Positions 52,626-64,000 of a stretch of 64,000 nucleotides of DNA are shown here, piece after piece. Under the pieces are notes generated by a model that was not told where the DNA came from, did no database searches, and worked only from the letters and a program-made list of their open reading frames with translations. The translations under genes were made by a program, and so were the position numbers. Each line of letters begins with the position of its first letter. Within the stretch, counting starts at the first letter, position 1. Source of the stretch: Trematomus loennbergii (taxonomy: Eukaryota > Chordata > Actinopteri > Perciformes > Nototheniidae); the NCBI GenBank assembly GCA_012861695.1, contig JAAOOA010000147.1, positions 1,068,510 through 1,132,509 on the forward strand, written 5' to 3'.

Positions 52626-53500
52626 TGTACAGTAGTATCCAGTATCAAAATCTGGCAGATATCTGGTTGTAATGTATCCTGCTGCTTTGTCTTTGATCAG
52701 AAAGTTCCTGATAAAAGTCTACATTTGGTTTTGTTAAGCCCTTTAGGTAAAGTCATATTTTGGTCAATTTGGTACTGAAACTCTGGTATTGTATTAAACA
52801 TTTCACATGACAACGAGCTCTACCTCTTTGACAGGTGTATAGTTTGCTCCTGCAGTTCTAATGGATTTTAACAAACACCCTCAATGTGGAGGCGATAACA
52901 AATCATGGCAGTAGAACAGTTAAATATACTGTGACATGTTTTTCTTATTTTTTTGCAGAGTCTCTGGTCTCCTTTATTTTAACTGGTTGAAATCCAAGCT
53001 GACTCCAACTACTATGAAGGAGAAAACTAAAACTATTTAAGATCTGCCTTTTAAGCCAAAAGGTGATAGTAACAGATAGATTTTTTGGTGAGGAATTGCT
53101 TCAACTTGCTACATACAGGGAGATAAAAAACAGACTTTTGAATGTCGGATCAGAGAAATCCCTCGTAAGTGAGCAGCCGGTCCATCAGAAATCAGCCGCT
53201 GACCCATACATCCACAGCAGTGTGTGTCTGTGGGCCATGTCTCATTAAATAGTAAGCCCTTCATTTGCCAGAGTGTCAGTTCCTCGTAAGTAGATCCTTG
53301 CGTTGCCTGGGTGGGAAATCACCGTGGCGATCTAGTCGCTGTGACAGTAATAGGTTGCTGGGCGGGAGAGGTCTGTAGAACACATCTGATACATGCTAAT
53401 TCCTGTCAGCCACATCCGATAGCACGGCTAACATTCAGCACGTTGCTGCCGAAGACTGATAGATCCAACATGGCCAGCATTCAGTGCACCATTGACCAGA
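52626..53500. other. Intergenic, no feature recognised
   Basis: No coding exon or complete repeat could be supported. Confidence 0.45.
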
Positions 53501-53949
53501 CTAATGGCGCATTTCCATTGCAGGGCCTCGCTCGGCTTAGTACGTTATAGTTAGGCCTTGTTAGGCCTTGTTATGACTACTGCTCGCCTGCCGTCTTGTC
53601 TGCAGACTTGTCAAAGCATGAATTCATGGTTTTTACTAACCGGTATCAGTATGTTGTTACTTCGGCATCATTTTGAAACGTGTATTACAATTAAATCACG
53701 GTCAAATATGTTCATTTTGTTGTAGTTGTAGCCCCCTTGCCAGCGATTCTCTCTCTAGTTTAGCATACTCAGCCCGACTCAGCCTGGTTGTTGGCCAGCT
53801 AAGAACCTCGATTTTATGGGGCCAGAAAAACTGTGAAATAGTACCCGCTAGCCGGTACTACGCCAAGTGGAAACGCAACCAAAAATGGGCCGCGCACGGC
53901 ACGGCACGCTTAAACCGCGCTCCGCGCTGTAGTGGAAATGCACCATTAG
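53501..53949. mobile_element. MITE with CTAATGG termini
   Basis: Left end CTAATGGCGCATTTCCATTG and right end (complement) CTAATGGTGCATTTCCACTA form 23-base inverted repeats. The interior (53583-53733) is an inverted copy of 47635-47777 inside the PIF/Harbinger-like MITE, although the termini differ. The target duplication is unclear. Confidence 0.85.
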
Positions 53950-55994
53950 TACCAGCGGATTTAACTCAAACAATGACAATCAGGTTGCACTACAAGTGTC
54001 ATTTTCATGACGTAGTGTGGTTTAAATTTGTGCTTTACAAATGAAAAGGCTACAATTTGTCACTGCTGCCTACAATGAGCAGAGAGCAGTAATCTAACAC
54101 TGCATCTCTGGCAATCTGCTAGGATAGTTTTATGTTTAGTTTATATTCAGAGCACATTTAAAATCAGCAAAAGTCGACTAAAGTGATTGTACAGTGGTAA
54201 CAAAAGAGTGACATAATAAACAGTAATAAGTGGCAAGAGCATTGATACAACTAGAACGCAAAAGTCTACTGAATAGAGATTAATATTGGTGGACACAAAT
54301 GCTAAACTATCATGGTAGGTTCTTGGTTGAGTTTCAAATGATGTTAAGGAAAGGGGCTGATCTAAGAGAAGGTGCAAGACTGTCTCAAAGTTTAGAGCCG
54401 TAAGAGCCAAGGCCATACAATGAGAACCCTACTGTAAACGTAGCCTATTCTACGTTGAAGTTTGACCAATCGCACAATTTGATTGGGTTTTAATGTAGCC
54501 TTCTTAATAACATCATTTGCACATGCAAATCAAAACACATTCCTGCTGTTTGAAATAAAAAGTAGACAATACAGTATTTTCTTTTGTATTTTCAGAGCTC
54601 CGATCTGTAGAAAACTGTCTTTGTTTTTTCGGTGATTAGAAGCACCTTCCTTACTTTAATTACTATTACTATATTTCTATATATACAGATGTAGCACTCC
54701 AGATAGGACTCCAATGGGTGTGTCCCAACCAAAAACCCAGCGGATCCCAGTGGCTGGGGGCATTGCCAAATTGCTAGAGGGCGTTGCCAAATCTCCCCAT
54801 TTGTTCAATTACAGGATTTAACCATGAGATGGCGATGACAATCTTCATTTCCTAATGTGGGACACTGAAAAGTCTATGTTAAAAAGCCTCAGTCACCTTA
54901 ATTCATGTAATAAAAACATCTCAGGTCAGTAACACTCAAAGCTAAATGTACAATACCATGTTCAGCTATGTTACTATTTATAATGTTATTGTTGTTACAA
55001 CAGAAGATGTTTTTCTTTAAATTGAAGTTAAATGCATCAATCTGGTGCACTTTGAGGGCAAAATTAAGAGATTTATGGATACAGCTCTCAACACTCATAT
55101 GAGCAGGAAAAAAGAAGAGATGGAATGATGGAGCAACTGCGCTGTCATATGTGTGGGCTGGACCTGTATGGGCCATTCTACCGAATTGGACCAAAGTAAA
55201 GTTGGAAATATTTTGACATTTTGTATGTTTTTTTCCCAAAACTTTGTCCATATATATTTTGTCCCATATCTAAATTACACATTTCTAGTAAAAGAACCGT
55301 ACATGTTTATATCGTATTTTCAGACTGTATTGGAATGTTCTTCCTCTCCCAAAAATGGTCACTACCGAAACATAGTACATACACTGTAGTAAAAAGGTAT
55401 TATATTAACCTGTTTAAATTGTTTTACCTTCCCTTCTCTAAATAGTATTTTAACAAATATTTCTTGAAGGTTTTCACAATTAAATCAATAAAAGTGAATT
55501 TTTAATCAAATTTCAAAGTTCAATTTATACAATCATAAAAATCTTAATGCAATCTTTCTTTGTAAAATGCATAATACTGATCATATTGATTCCAGAGTTG
55601 ATGATTGTTGAAATTGAACATACATTAAACCAATCAGTATCATATCATTTTAGTTGATAACTCAATATACTTTATTTTTTACAAAAACATCCAGTGTTTC
55701 GGTAGTACTGCACTGTTTCGGTAGTGACCACAGTATTTTGTTCTCAAGGTTGTATCATATTCCCTCAACCTTATTGCTTAATCTTAACTCATTACATGCC
55801 TTATGTTGGAAATATTACAAACACAAATGTTTTGGCGTCAATAGAATCATTTTATTTTTGAAGACATAACAATTGTTCATCCATAAAAGTATATTTAAAG
55901 TACACAGAAAATAATTACCCAGGTGGGTTCAGAAGAAAACATTGACATAATTGATATTATGCTGTTGCTGTCAGGCTTCTGAACGCTAACCAAT
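53950..55994. other. Intergenic, mostly unrecognised
   Basis: No gene supported. TTTCGGTAGT occurs twice near 55696-55725 and in inverted form (CACTACCGAAACAT) near 55360, suggesting an old inverted-repeat element whose limits I cannot place. Confidence 0.4.
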
Positions 55995-56149
55995 GTCAAA
56001 TAAAGTGTCAGTAGTATCAAAACATATATATATATATATATATAATAACAATAGATAGGCTCAGCAGCAGACACACCTTAGTGCAAAGTGAAGTGTCAGT
56101 ATTAATAACAGTGGCATATATATATAATCACAATAATAAAATTAACTGT

Positions 56150-56285
56150 CCCAGGTGTAGGCAATTTGGGGTGAAGTGTCTTGCCCAGGGACACAACGAC
56201 ATGCTGACTGCAGTGGGGTTTGAACCTGTGCTCCCCTGATCCGAACACCAACGCACCAGACCACTGCACCACACGGCTCCCAACA
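56150..56285 (-). mobile_element. tRNA-derived SINE
   Basis: Minus-strand reading: GTGGTGCAGTGG (box A region), GGTTCAAACCCC (box B) and GTCGTTGTGTCCCTGGGCAA, the same family as 15865-16060. Confidence 0.7.
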
Positions 56286-56323
56286 AGTCATTGTGCAGTT
56301 TATCAACGACGACAAGTTTTTCT

Positions 56324-56645
56324 TTATTTTTTTATTGAAGGCCTGTTGGATTTAATCAGCTCGCTTAGCACTGCCAGAAGCCCAGCCTGAAAGGTATTTT
56401 GTTGCTCCACCTGGCGCACCGACACCTCCACCTGGCACGCCGCCAAGTCAGCATGGCGCTGCATCACCATGAGCAGCTGGTCGTCCGATTCCTGGGCCTT
56501 GTGTGAATGCAGCAGCCGTTCGTCGTGCATCTCCTTGGCACGCAGGTCCTCATTCTCCTTGCTGACCATGGCACGGCAGTCCATCGCCATGATGGTGTCA
56601 AGGAAGCTGTCATCCCGTGCCCGCTTTCCTAAGGAGAAATAAGCA
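56324..56645 (-). pseudogene. Transposon accessory ORF fragment, coiled-coil type
   Basis: An open segment after a TTTCTCCTTAG acceptor reads GKRARDDSFLDTIMAMD, then a Glu/Gln/Arg-rich helix (QVEVSVRQVEQQNTFQAGLL) and ends IKSNRPSIKK with a stop. Such C-terminal helices follow Myb/SANT-type DNA-binding domains in PIF/Harbinger accessory proteins and related domesticated genes. The domain itself is not in the window, so the family is a guess. Confidence 0.4.
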
Positions 56646-57010
56646 AGATACAAGATCAGTTTAATCGCCTAGTAGGTTGTCAACAGAGACAACATTGGAC
56701 ATGGTGCAGGCAGGGACAGTGTCAAAATGCAGTGTAAAGTAGAAGATAAGATAGGATCAAATAATATCAAATAAAAAATAAATATCAAAGTGCCCTTATT
56801 TATTGTTTTGTGCTTAATGTATGCTTGAACTTTGTTTTATAGGGATTAGTGGACATCAGTTAGATGTGTAACCTTCTTTCAAGGCCAGAGTAGTTACAGT
56901 GTAAGTGGATTGACATCTAACATAACATGGCTGAGTACAATTATAACAATCAATAAAAAAAAGGAAAAATAAATAGAATTTCAATTACATTTCTACTTAA
57001 ATGTGCAAAA

Positions 57011-57589
57011 ATATTGTATTGTATGTTACATCATACGATGGGTCTTAGTCTAATAACATAGTATTCTGTGATAGTGTGCACATTCATATATTGTCACTCA
57101 CATATTTATACATTTTTCACTCACACATGTACATTTTGCTCTCATATTCATGTATTTTAACGCTCATATTTATACATTTTGCTCTCATGCACATTCATTC
57201 AATGTTTACATTTAATATTCTAAATGATATATGCATGTCTGAAGAAAATATATGTATGCAAGAGAAGAATGCATGTATGTGTGAGAGAAAGTATAGTGGA
57301 AACGGAAGGAGTATAGTTGAAACGGAAGGCAGGTCATTATTGCGCTGTGATTGGCTCAGAAGGTCGAGCAGGATAGGCTCATGTTCAGATTAACTTCGGA
57401 TTCAAATCAACATGATGGAGGGAGATGAATCTGTGTATCTTCAGACCATTTGTTTTTTTCTTCTTAAACAAGTAAACGGAAGAGCGTCTGAGAGGTGTTT
57501 TTGCTTTTTGTTTTTTACCTTACTAAATGGTCTAATGGTCAGTGGAGCGAGGTGAAACTCACGGTGCCATACAGATAACGTTTGCATTA
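57011..57589. other. Intergenic, A/T-rich short repeats
   Basis: Loose repeats of TATTTATACATTTT and CTCATATTCATG near 57090-57190. No gene recognised. Confidence 0.45.
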
Positions 57590-57686
57590 ATTTCAAACTT
57601 GTCTTATAATATTCTCTTGTTTTAAAAGAATCCATTGACTGTAGTTATAATGAAACAATAACACATTTTTTTACATCCAATTTTAA

Positions 57687-58067
57687 TGGTAGGGTAGGTA
57701 ATTTTGGAGAAACCAGCTCGAGTGCGCAAGAATTTGAAAATACACAGCCGGAAAAAATCTGCCACTTCCTTACAGAGCCCCTCCTCCAACACACACGAAC
57801 GCGCACATGACCAATGAGGGCACGAGATAAGTTTGTGCACAGATGGAAGGCTGACAGGCAGGTAGGCCATCCAGTTATTTTAGCCGGGCCGGCTCAGATG
57901 ATTGGTCGTACTTTTTACAGTATTACGGCTTCCACAGATTACATTTTTTTATGGATTTTTTGTCAAAGCACTTAAGATATTCATTGCTATCGGGATGTTA
58001 AGAGCATTCCATGGAATATAACAAAAGTGTATCTCGAGCCGGTTTCTCAAACTTACCTACCCCACCT
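57687..58067. mobile_element. TTAA-flanked palindromic MITE in unit C
   Basis: TTAA at 57683-57686 and 58068-58071. The matching sites in unit A (14416-14419) and unit B (21669-21672) are single TTAA empty sites within CCAATCTTAAGTGAG, so the insertion is specific to unit C. Confidence 0.93.
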
Positions 58068-58594
58068 TTAAGTGAGTGCATTTTTGTGTCTTTCTGCATT
58101 ATTATGTATTTTCATGTATTGTTTGTTTGTGATTAAATTAGCAGTAAGAAAAAGGTTTATCAATTATACACGATAAGAGGTTCTTTGAACAGGATGTTTT
58201 TTTATCTTGGAATATTTGGGGAAATTATATTTAGGTTTGTCGGATAAGGTCCGTCTCCGAGTTTGGGAAATGTCTCATGATTACTTGTGAAATGTTCACT
58301 ACAAGCATCAATCTGGAAGAGAACACTCCTTATTTCTTGCATGCTTATCCATGTCATAGTTAATAATTAGGTTTAAGGGAACATCATTGTAAGATTATGA
58401 GATATAAGACTATTTATTTTCTAAATTGACTCAACCTTAAATACTGCTGTATTGTTGTTTTTTCAGGCATTCAAATTTGTATTTTCTTTGACTTTTAGAG
58501 TCAGATTTCTCACTTACTGTAAGTAAAAGTAGAAATACTACATTGTATAAATACTTTGTTACAAGTAACTTATTAAGTATTGGTATCATAATAT

Positions 58595-59322
58595 CTAAAT
58601 CACAACTCCAGAGCTTGATAAAAAGGGCTGGAAAAATAATTGGCATGCTTCCACCATCGACTCTTCAGGAGATATTTGAGGAGATGGTGAGAAGGCAAGG
58701 CCGTAAAATCACATGCGACCCCAAACACATCCTGTATAGAGAGTTTGAGTTGCTGCCCTCGTGAGGGCAGAAGGTATAGATTACCAAACTGTAAATTGAA
58801 CAGGTATGAGTTTTCCTTTATTCCACTGTCAATCAAGCTGCTGAACAGTCAGAAACAATTGTGATTATGCTGTGTTAGGAGTTGTTGGGAGGTGCAATGT
58901 TTACAGTGTAGTTTGTGCAATCGAGAAGGTTAAATAGGGAAAGTGCAATATGTATAAATAGGTATGGATGCAATAGGGATATGTGCATAGGTGCAATAGG
59001 GAAAGTGCAATATTTGATGTGTGTATGAATGCAGTAGGGAAGGTGCAATATTTGATTTATGTATAAATACAATAGGGAAAGTGCAATATTTGATTATGTA
59101 TGAATGCAATAGGGAAAGTGCAATATTTGATTTATGTATGTGCAATAGGGAAAGTTCTGTACCTGTATGTTTCTTGTTTGTTTATTTGCCATGTAATATG
59201 TGATCTCTGTTCTGTATCTATGACTGATTGTCCTAAATGTTTTATGTTTATTATCTCGATGCCCAAGACAAATTTCTCCTGAGGGAGACAATAAAGCTCT
59301 ACAGTATCTAATCTATCTAATC
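58595..59322 (+). mobile_element. 5'-truncated LINE in unit C with TAATAT duplication
   Basis: Flanked by TAATAT (58589-58594 and 59323-59328). In unit A the site is empty (ATCATAATATACTGAAAGGA). The 5' part encodes the end of a CR1/L2/Rex-type reverse transcriptase (LQSLIKRAGKIIGMLPP, FELLPSGRRYR after a frame change, and FSFIPLSIKLLNSQ). The 3' end is AATAAAGCTCTACAGTATCT with ATCTA repeats. Confidence 0.85.
58930..59160. repeat. About 39-bp minisatellite in the LINE 3' region
   Basis: Repeats of AATAGGGAAAGTGCAATATT with TTGATTTATGTATGAATGC-type spacers, five to six units with length variation. Confidence 0.85.
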
Positions 59323-61286
59323 TAATATACTGAAAGGAGGCAGTTGAACAGATATACATCAAAGGGGGCTTGAGCACCTGCCCTTTTGCCCACCTATAAG
59401 AGAAGTGCCCTTTTTAGAATGTACTTTTTTTTATTTACAAATCAATTAAATTGTCTAACATAAAGCAAAAACAAACAAAAACCTGTGTCTAATACATATA
59501 TATTATATATTATATAATTATATATATTAATATGTTGTATTAACTTATAATGTGAATATGTAAAGTAACTAATTTTGTTAAATAAATGTCAAGGAGTGAC
59601 AATAGTGTACAGTGGAGTAAAAGTAGCAATAAATGGAAATTACCCCAAAATCGTTAAGTACTGTAGCCTACTTGAGTAAATGTACTTCAATACATTACAC
59701 TACTGGAAATGAGCCAAATAAAATGCCTCGTGTTATATTTGATAGCTGGGGTAAGAACTCTACACTTCTGAGTAGAAATGTAAACAGTATTGTGTGTATT
59801 TATGTATTTGGATCTATATATGGGTGATTTCAGGAGAATTACACTTCCAGTTGTATGAACTTCCTGTTACTCAAACCGAAAGTAAAATATTTCGCGGCAG
59901 TGAGAGTACTAGTGAACTCCATTTTACACACGGTAAGACCTTTTGGGAATTGCATTATTATTGCTCATTATTGCATTGTTCGGACTCTTGGTTTCCGGTG
60001 TGGTGTGTGGTGGTTAAGGTATTTCAGAATAGAGATTAGTGGTTAATTTACAGCAGGAGATTGTTAAACGGGATGTTGTAACACTTACTGTGTTACACAA
60101 TGACGGCCTGTCTTCTCTCTGAATGGATATTCATCGTGTTTGTTTTCAGATGTATCTAGGCTTTTTAAATCGTTTATCCTATTCAGTCAGTTATAAAGTA
60201 TTTCCTTTTATCGCTTTTTAAACCGTGCCCTTTATATATAGTTAATAAAGTGTACATAATGTACTTTTTCATATTAAAACATGCATTTTAAATGGGTTAT
60301 CCTTCGAGATATTGACAGTTAAGAACGTTCATCATTTTTATAAAGTAAATCACTCAGCTGGTGAAAACTGTTGTAAAATGTACAAAACATAACACAGATG
60401 CATGTCGTCCGGCATTTTGGGAAATGTAGTTGTTTTTATTACATTTGGCTTAACCCATACAGGGGACTACAAGTCAGGATTTTGATCAGACTCTGCTGCT
60501 TCAGTTTTGACTGTTAGAACTGTAAATCATCTTTCTTTGTCATTATTTGATACATGATTGCAGAATAAAATGTAGTTTTAGCCCCCTCTCTTTCACATAG
60601 ACATTTTTAAACCACATAGCCTATATACGAACATATTTAATTAAAATAGGCCATAAAATAGAACAAACTTTACAAGTTAAGATACATATACCGACGCACA
60701 AATGTCAACAACAACACAAATCCACAGACTGCTAACAAGCTTCCAGGGAAGGTCAGAGGAGTAAAGTTGAACCCTCTTTACTGTTGTCTTCATTCTCGTG
60801 AAAGAGAGCGATGCTTCTCAAACAGAAATAGAGGAAAATACAAGGTAGCTGAACATGGATGTAAAAATAGCAGAAAACAAACTGTAGAATGCTGCACCAC
60901 TCCTGAATGACCACCAGAGGGCACAACAAAGACAGATATATATTTACATAATAGAACATGACAACCTTGCTGGAGTGCCCTTAAGACACCTTTCCTTATG
61001 AACCAAAATCAGTTAACAATAACTTAGTAATATGAAATCTTGGCTTTTCTGTACTTGTAATTGTCGATGACTATTTAATATGTTCCCTTTGTGAATGTTT
61101 ACCTAACTTAATACACATTCTGCAACCAAACAGTTCATTATTAATGCTCAAACCTGATTTATATCAGTATTTGTTGGTTGTTTACATTTTAGGTTGCAGT
61201 CATAGTCAAGAGCATAAGCTCCGGTAGAACTAAGACGTGTGTGAGTGGTGTAATATTCTCATGGTGAAGAATATTAGAACACCTCC

Positions 61287-61435
<149 letters not shown>

Positions 61436-61732
61436 ACAAATTGCACCATACAAGGATTACAAATCAACATTATAGTCGACTTGTGAAATAACTTACAGAA
61501 CACGTATTTCACATAGCCTTGATGCAAATACTAGCAATCCTGTGTTTTGATACTGTCCCGCCATTTATTTGATGCTTATTACATCTAGCTTTTCTTATTT
61601 CTCTTTGCAGAATCAAATACCTAATTGCACAGGTATTTACAGATGTATTACAGAAGTTGAAGTAGAAATTATTTATTCTTCGACTACTAATCTGCAAAAT
61701 GATTCCCTTCTTTCTACTTTCAGTGAGCAGAC

Positions 61733-62392
61733 ATGGTGGATAAGCTACTGCTTCGGACTCTGAAAGACTTGGGCAAAGAGGCTTTTCAGGAATTTAAGTG
61801 GCACCTCAAGCAAGAGAACTTCGTTGGCGTTGAACCAATTGCTGAGAGCGACCTGGAGGATGCAGACCGGGGGCAAACTGTGACACAGATGACCAGAAGC
61901 TACGGTGCAACAACGGCCGTGGAGGTGGCTGTTAAGATTCTGAAGGAGATTAGCAACAGGAAGGCTGCAGCGGAGTTGACGAAGAAATATGCAGGTGCAG
62001 TGGATGTGTCTTAAATGCACTTATAATATAAGCAAAATCAGTTACTTCATGGTTTTCTGGTACTGGATTTGTGTATTTTGTAAGTTGTAATTTGTGTATT
62101 TTTATACTTTTATCTTACTCTTTGGCTCTTTACTTATGCTCTAACAATGTTAGTTCCCCCTCTGTGGGACAAAGGTATTCTGATTTTTAAATATGATTCT
62201 CTGCATCTGTATGTTTTATCTGCAGAGATGGTCAGAGCTGCATCCTCCTCCTCCTCCTCCTCCTCTGCTGCTTCACCTCCAGCTGCTTCACCTCCAGCTG
62301 CCAACACGATGTCGGCTGAGAACGGGAGTGTGATCGTCGCTCCGACAGTCTCAGGCTCAATTCACACATTGAACCTAACCATCAATAAATGA
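61733..62392 (+). CDS. PYD gene copy C: small PYD adaptor with C-terminal beta motif (intact)
   Basis: Exon 1 (61733-61994) and exon 2 (62226-62392) join in phase 1 (GCA G/AG ATG) to give 142 codons plus stop. Residues 1-87 form a pyrin domain (LLLRTLKDLGKEAFQEFKWH, TQMTRSYGATTAVEVAVKIL, AAAELTKKYA), a six-helix death-fold module for homotypic assembly. A linker of eight Ser and Ala-Ser-Pro units follows, then a last segment with VIVAPTVSGS and LNLTINK. No NACHT, CARD or caspase domain is present, so the product would be a short adaptor or decoy, cytosolic. The start follows a CTTTCAG acceptor with 10 bases of leader; a 22-base 5' exon at about 61612-61633 is possible. The codons for Asn-Lys before TGA create AATAAA. 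Read-through at the exon 1 donor would give VDVS and a stop. Confidence 0.8.
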
Positions 62393-64000
62393 GCACAAAG
62401 AATTAGGGAATACAAATTACATTTTTGTTGATACTGAGTGACTTCTACTATAGTCCATGAAACCATTACATGTTCCTGGTCAAATTGACATGTTTACCCG
62501 TTCGAGTCCTCCAACAGTGCAAGCCAATTTTCTTTAAGTCTCAATATTTAACATTAATAAGTGGTACACACATAATTAATTACACAATTACAATACATGA
62601 TTTGATATTTAACCCTGTGTTATAGTTTTAAGCAGATATAAGGAACTTTTTGATGTCTAATAATGCACACCCTATGAAGACACATTTTATAATAGTACAA
62701 CTGTTTTTATGGTGGCTGAGAGGTGCACACACGGGCCAAAAAATGTCCATTAGGAGACACGTGCTGAAGTTTCAAAAACATTATGAAAACACAATGTGCC
62801 AAAACTAAGAAACATCTTCACCAACTTGAAGAAACATGTGCAGGGTTTACTCAAAGTGTTGCATGAATCAAACGCTGCAAGAAGCTCAAAACACAACAGA
62901 AATGGGGACACTAAAAACTGACGCACACAGCTGGGACCGGAGCGCTTGTTGATGTTCGGGGATTATAAAGTGAGCCCACTGTCGCTCTTGTTGGAAACTC
63001 ACCTAAAATGTAATTTTTTAAGGCTTATTTTAACAATGTGATCGCATGATTCTTTCTGATATTATGGCAGATCTGCTGTAAGCTAGCTAGCTAACGTAGC
63101 TAACCTAGTCATTTCACAAAAACACTTACAATTATGAAACAACGTCAACAAGCACAACAAGTGTCCCCTGACTTCTGTTGTGCTTTGAGTTTGAGTTATA
63201 AAGCAATAATTCAATGTCAACATAATGCTTTTCATTCCTTTGTTTGTTGTTGTAAAGACCAGAGCAAATCCAAGACTCATGATGACCAAAGATGTGACAA
63301 TGACATGACACAATATCTGACAGAATGTATGTATTTGAGACCAAGTATCCATTTCAAAATATGCTATAACAAACTTTATTCCAAATACACAACAACAAAA
63401 CATGCAGTGTTTCCATTTCTTGGTTTGCAATACAGTAGAGAGGGCTCAGAGTAATACATGTGTAAAGTTATAAGCAGTTCAATTTAAAGACGACTTTTAT
63501 ACACAGCAGGAAGGCAATAAGAGTGAATACATTCAGTTGTTAAAGCTCAACAATGTGTTTTGATTAACTGAAAATCTTAACAATTATAATTTTTAAATGG
63601 CAGTTTTTCCATATTTCTACACATTTAAAGTGTTGATACTGAAATGTAAGCAGCTTCATCCTAACTGAAGGTGCTTGTAATCTCCTCCTGTCGTCAGCAG
63701 GTGGCGCTGTGGTCTCACATTAATGTGACTTCAGGTTCCTGTGCTGCTGTCTCAAAACTTGAGTTTGATTTCAGATAGTTTTTTGTGAAATGTATACAGG
63801 TTTCTTTACAAACAGTTGAGATCAAATTACATATCTGAACCTGATTCAATTTTTTTTTTTTATGACAATCATAACTTTCTAACTTTTGCTGGGATCTGCC
63901 TGCTCCAATAGTTACATGCTCATCAATAATGTTGTCAGTTCAGTTTATTAGATCAGCCGTGTCTTGTGCCCACCTCAACGTCCAAATACAGCCCCATCTC
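62393..64000. other. Downstream non-coding block of unit C
   Basis: Shared with 20278-21640 of unit A, including GTCCATTAGGAGACA, AGCTAGCTAGCTAACGTAGC and TCGTCAGCAGGTGGCGCTGT. The last 270 bases are unit-specific. The 60-115 codon ORFs here have no coding features. Confidence 0.65.

Larger units (their letters stand above)
55995..57010 (-). mobile_element. Longer relative of the 42539-44532 transposon, inverted
   Basis: Blocks 55995-56230 and 56785-57010 are inverted matches to 43163-43400 and 42940-43157. The middle, with the ORF at 56324-56653, exists only here. Termini equivalent to AGTACTTTTCCC were not found, so this copy is truncated. Confidence 0.75.

Overview
The window looks like a gene-poor, repeat-rich stretch of teleost (probably percomorph) nuclear DNA. 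The reasons are intron-containing genes with GT-AG sites, fish-type pyrin-domain (PYD) genes in tandem, a vertebrate-style 14-exon lipoxygenase, and typical fish mobile DNA: hAT elements with 8-bp target duplications, TTAA-flanked MITEs, tRNA-derived SINEs, a Gypsy element, LINE tails and long CA microsatellites. No bacterial-type operons, tRNA genes, rRNA genes or CRISPR arrays were seen. All family names come from motif recognition by eye, not from a database search.

Layout. 1-9000 is a huge near-perfect inverted repeat (arms 1-4398 and 4431-9000, 32-base spacer). Each arm carries two exons of an unrecognised gene, a 124-codon ORF, an 8-bp-unit minisatellite and, at the centre, an integrase-like fragment. 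9001-11240 is low-complexity DNA that is a diverged direct relative of the right arm. 11528-13262 is a broken PYD gene (copy D here) whose second exon encodes Gly/Asn/Val-rich repeats with hydrophobic cores resembling amyloid-signalling motifs. 14290-21640 and 21641-29904 are two tandem copies (units A and B) of a block carrying a small two-exon PYD gene; a third copy (unit C) fills 57590-64000. The three units differ by datable insertions: a TTAA MITE, a SINE and a hAT in A; a Gypsy element with a solo LTR inside it in B; a MITE and a LINE in C.

29905-32200 is repeat-derived DNA with a hairpin and about 260-bp tandem repeats. 33701-45824 is a minus-strand arachidonate-type lipoxygenase (ALOX family). 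Exons 4-14 join in frame with all iron ligands recognisable, but exon 2 has a one-base frameshift and exon 3 looks decayed. A truncated second copy of the same gene, still carrying its TATA box and first exon, lies at 49910-50507. 46000-57600 is otherwise a graveyard of nested MITEs, LINE fragments and SINEs.

Functional reading. Only two protein families can be supported: a small PYD adaptor family with a conserved C-terminal beta/amyloid-like motif (copy C intact; A, B and D each carry different frameshifts) and the lipoxygenase. Both belong to inflammation biology (inflammasome-type assembly; eicosanoid synthesis), but nothing in the sequence shows they act together. Several single-base frameshifts in otherwise well-kept exons mean that assembly or sequencing indels must be excluded before calling pseudogenes; the same caution applies to the palindrome.
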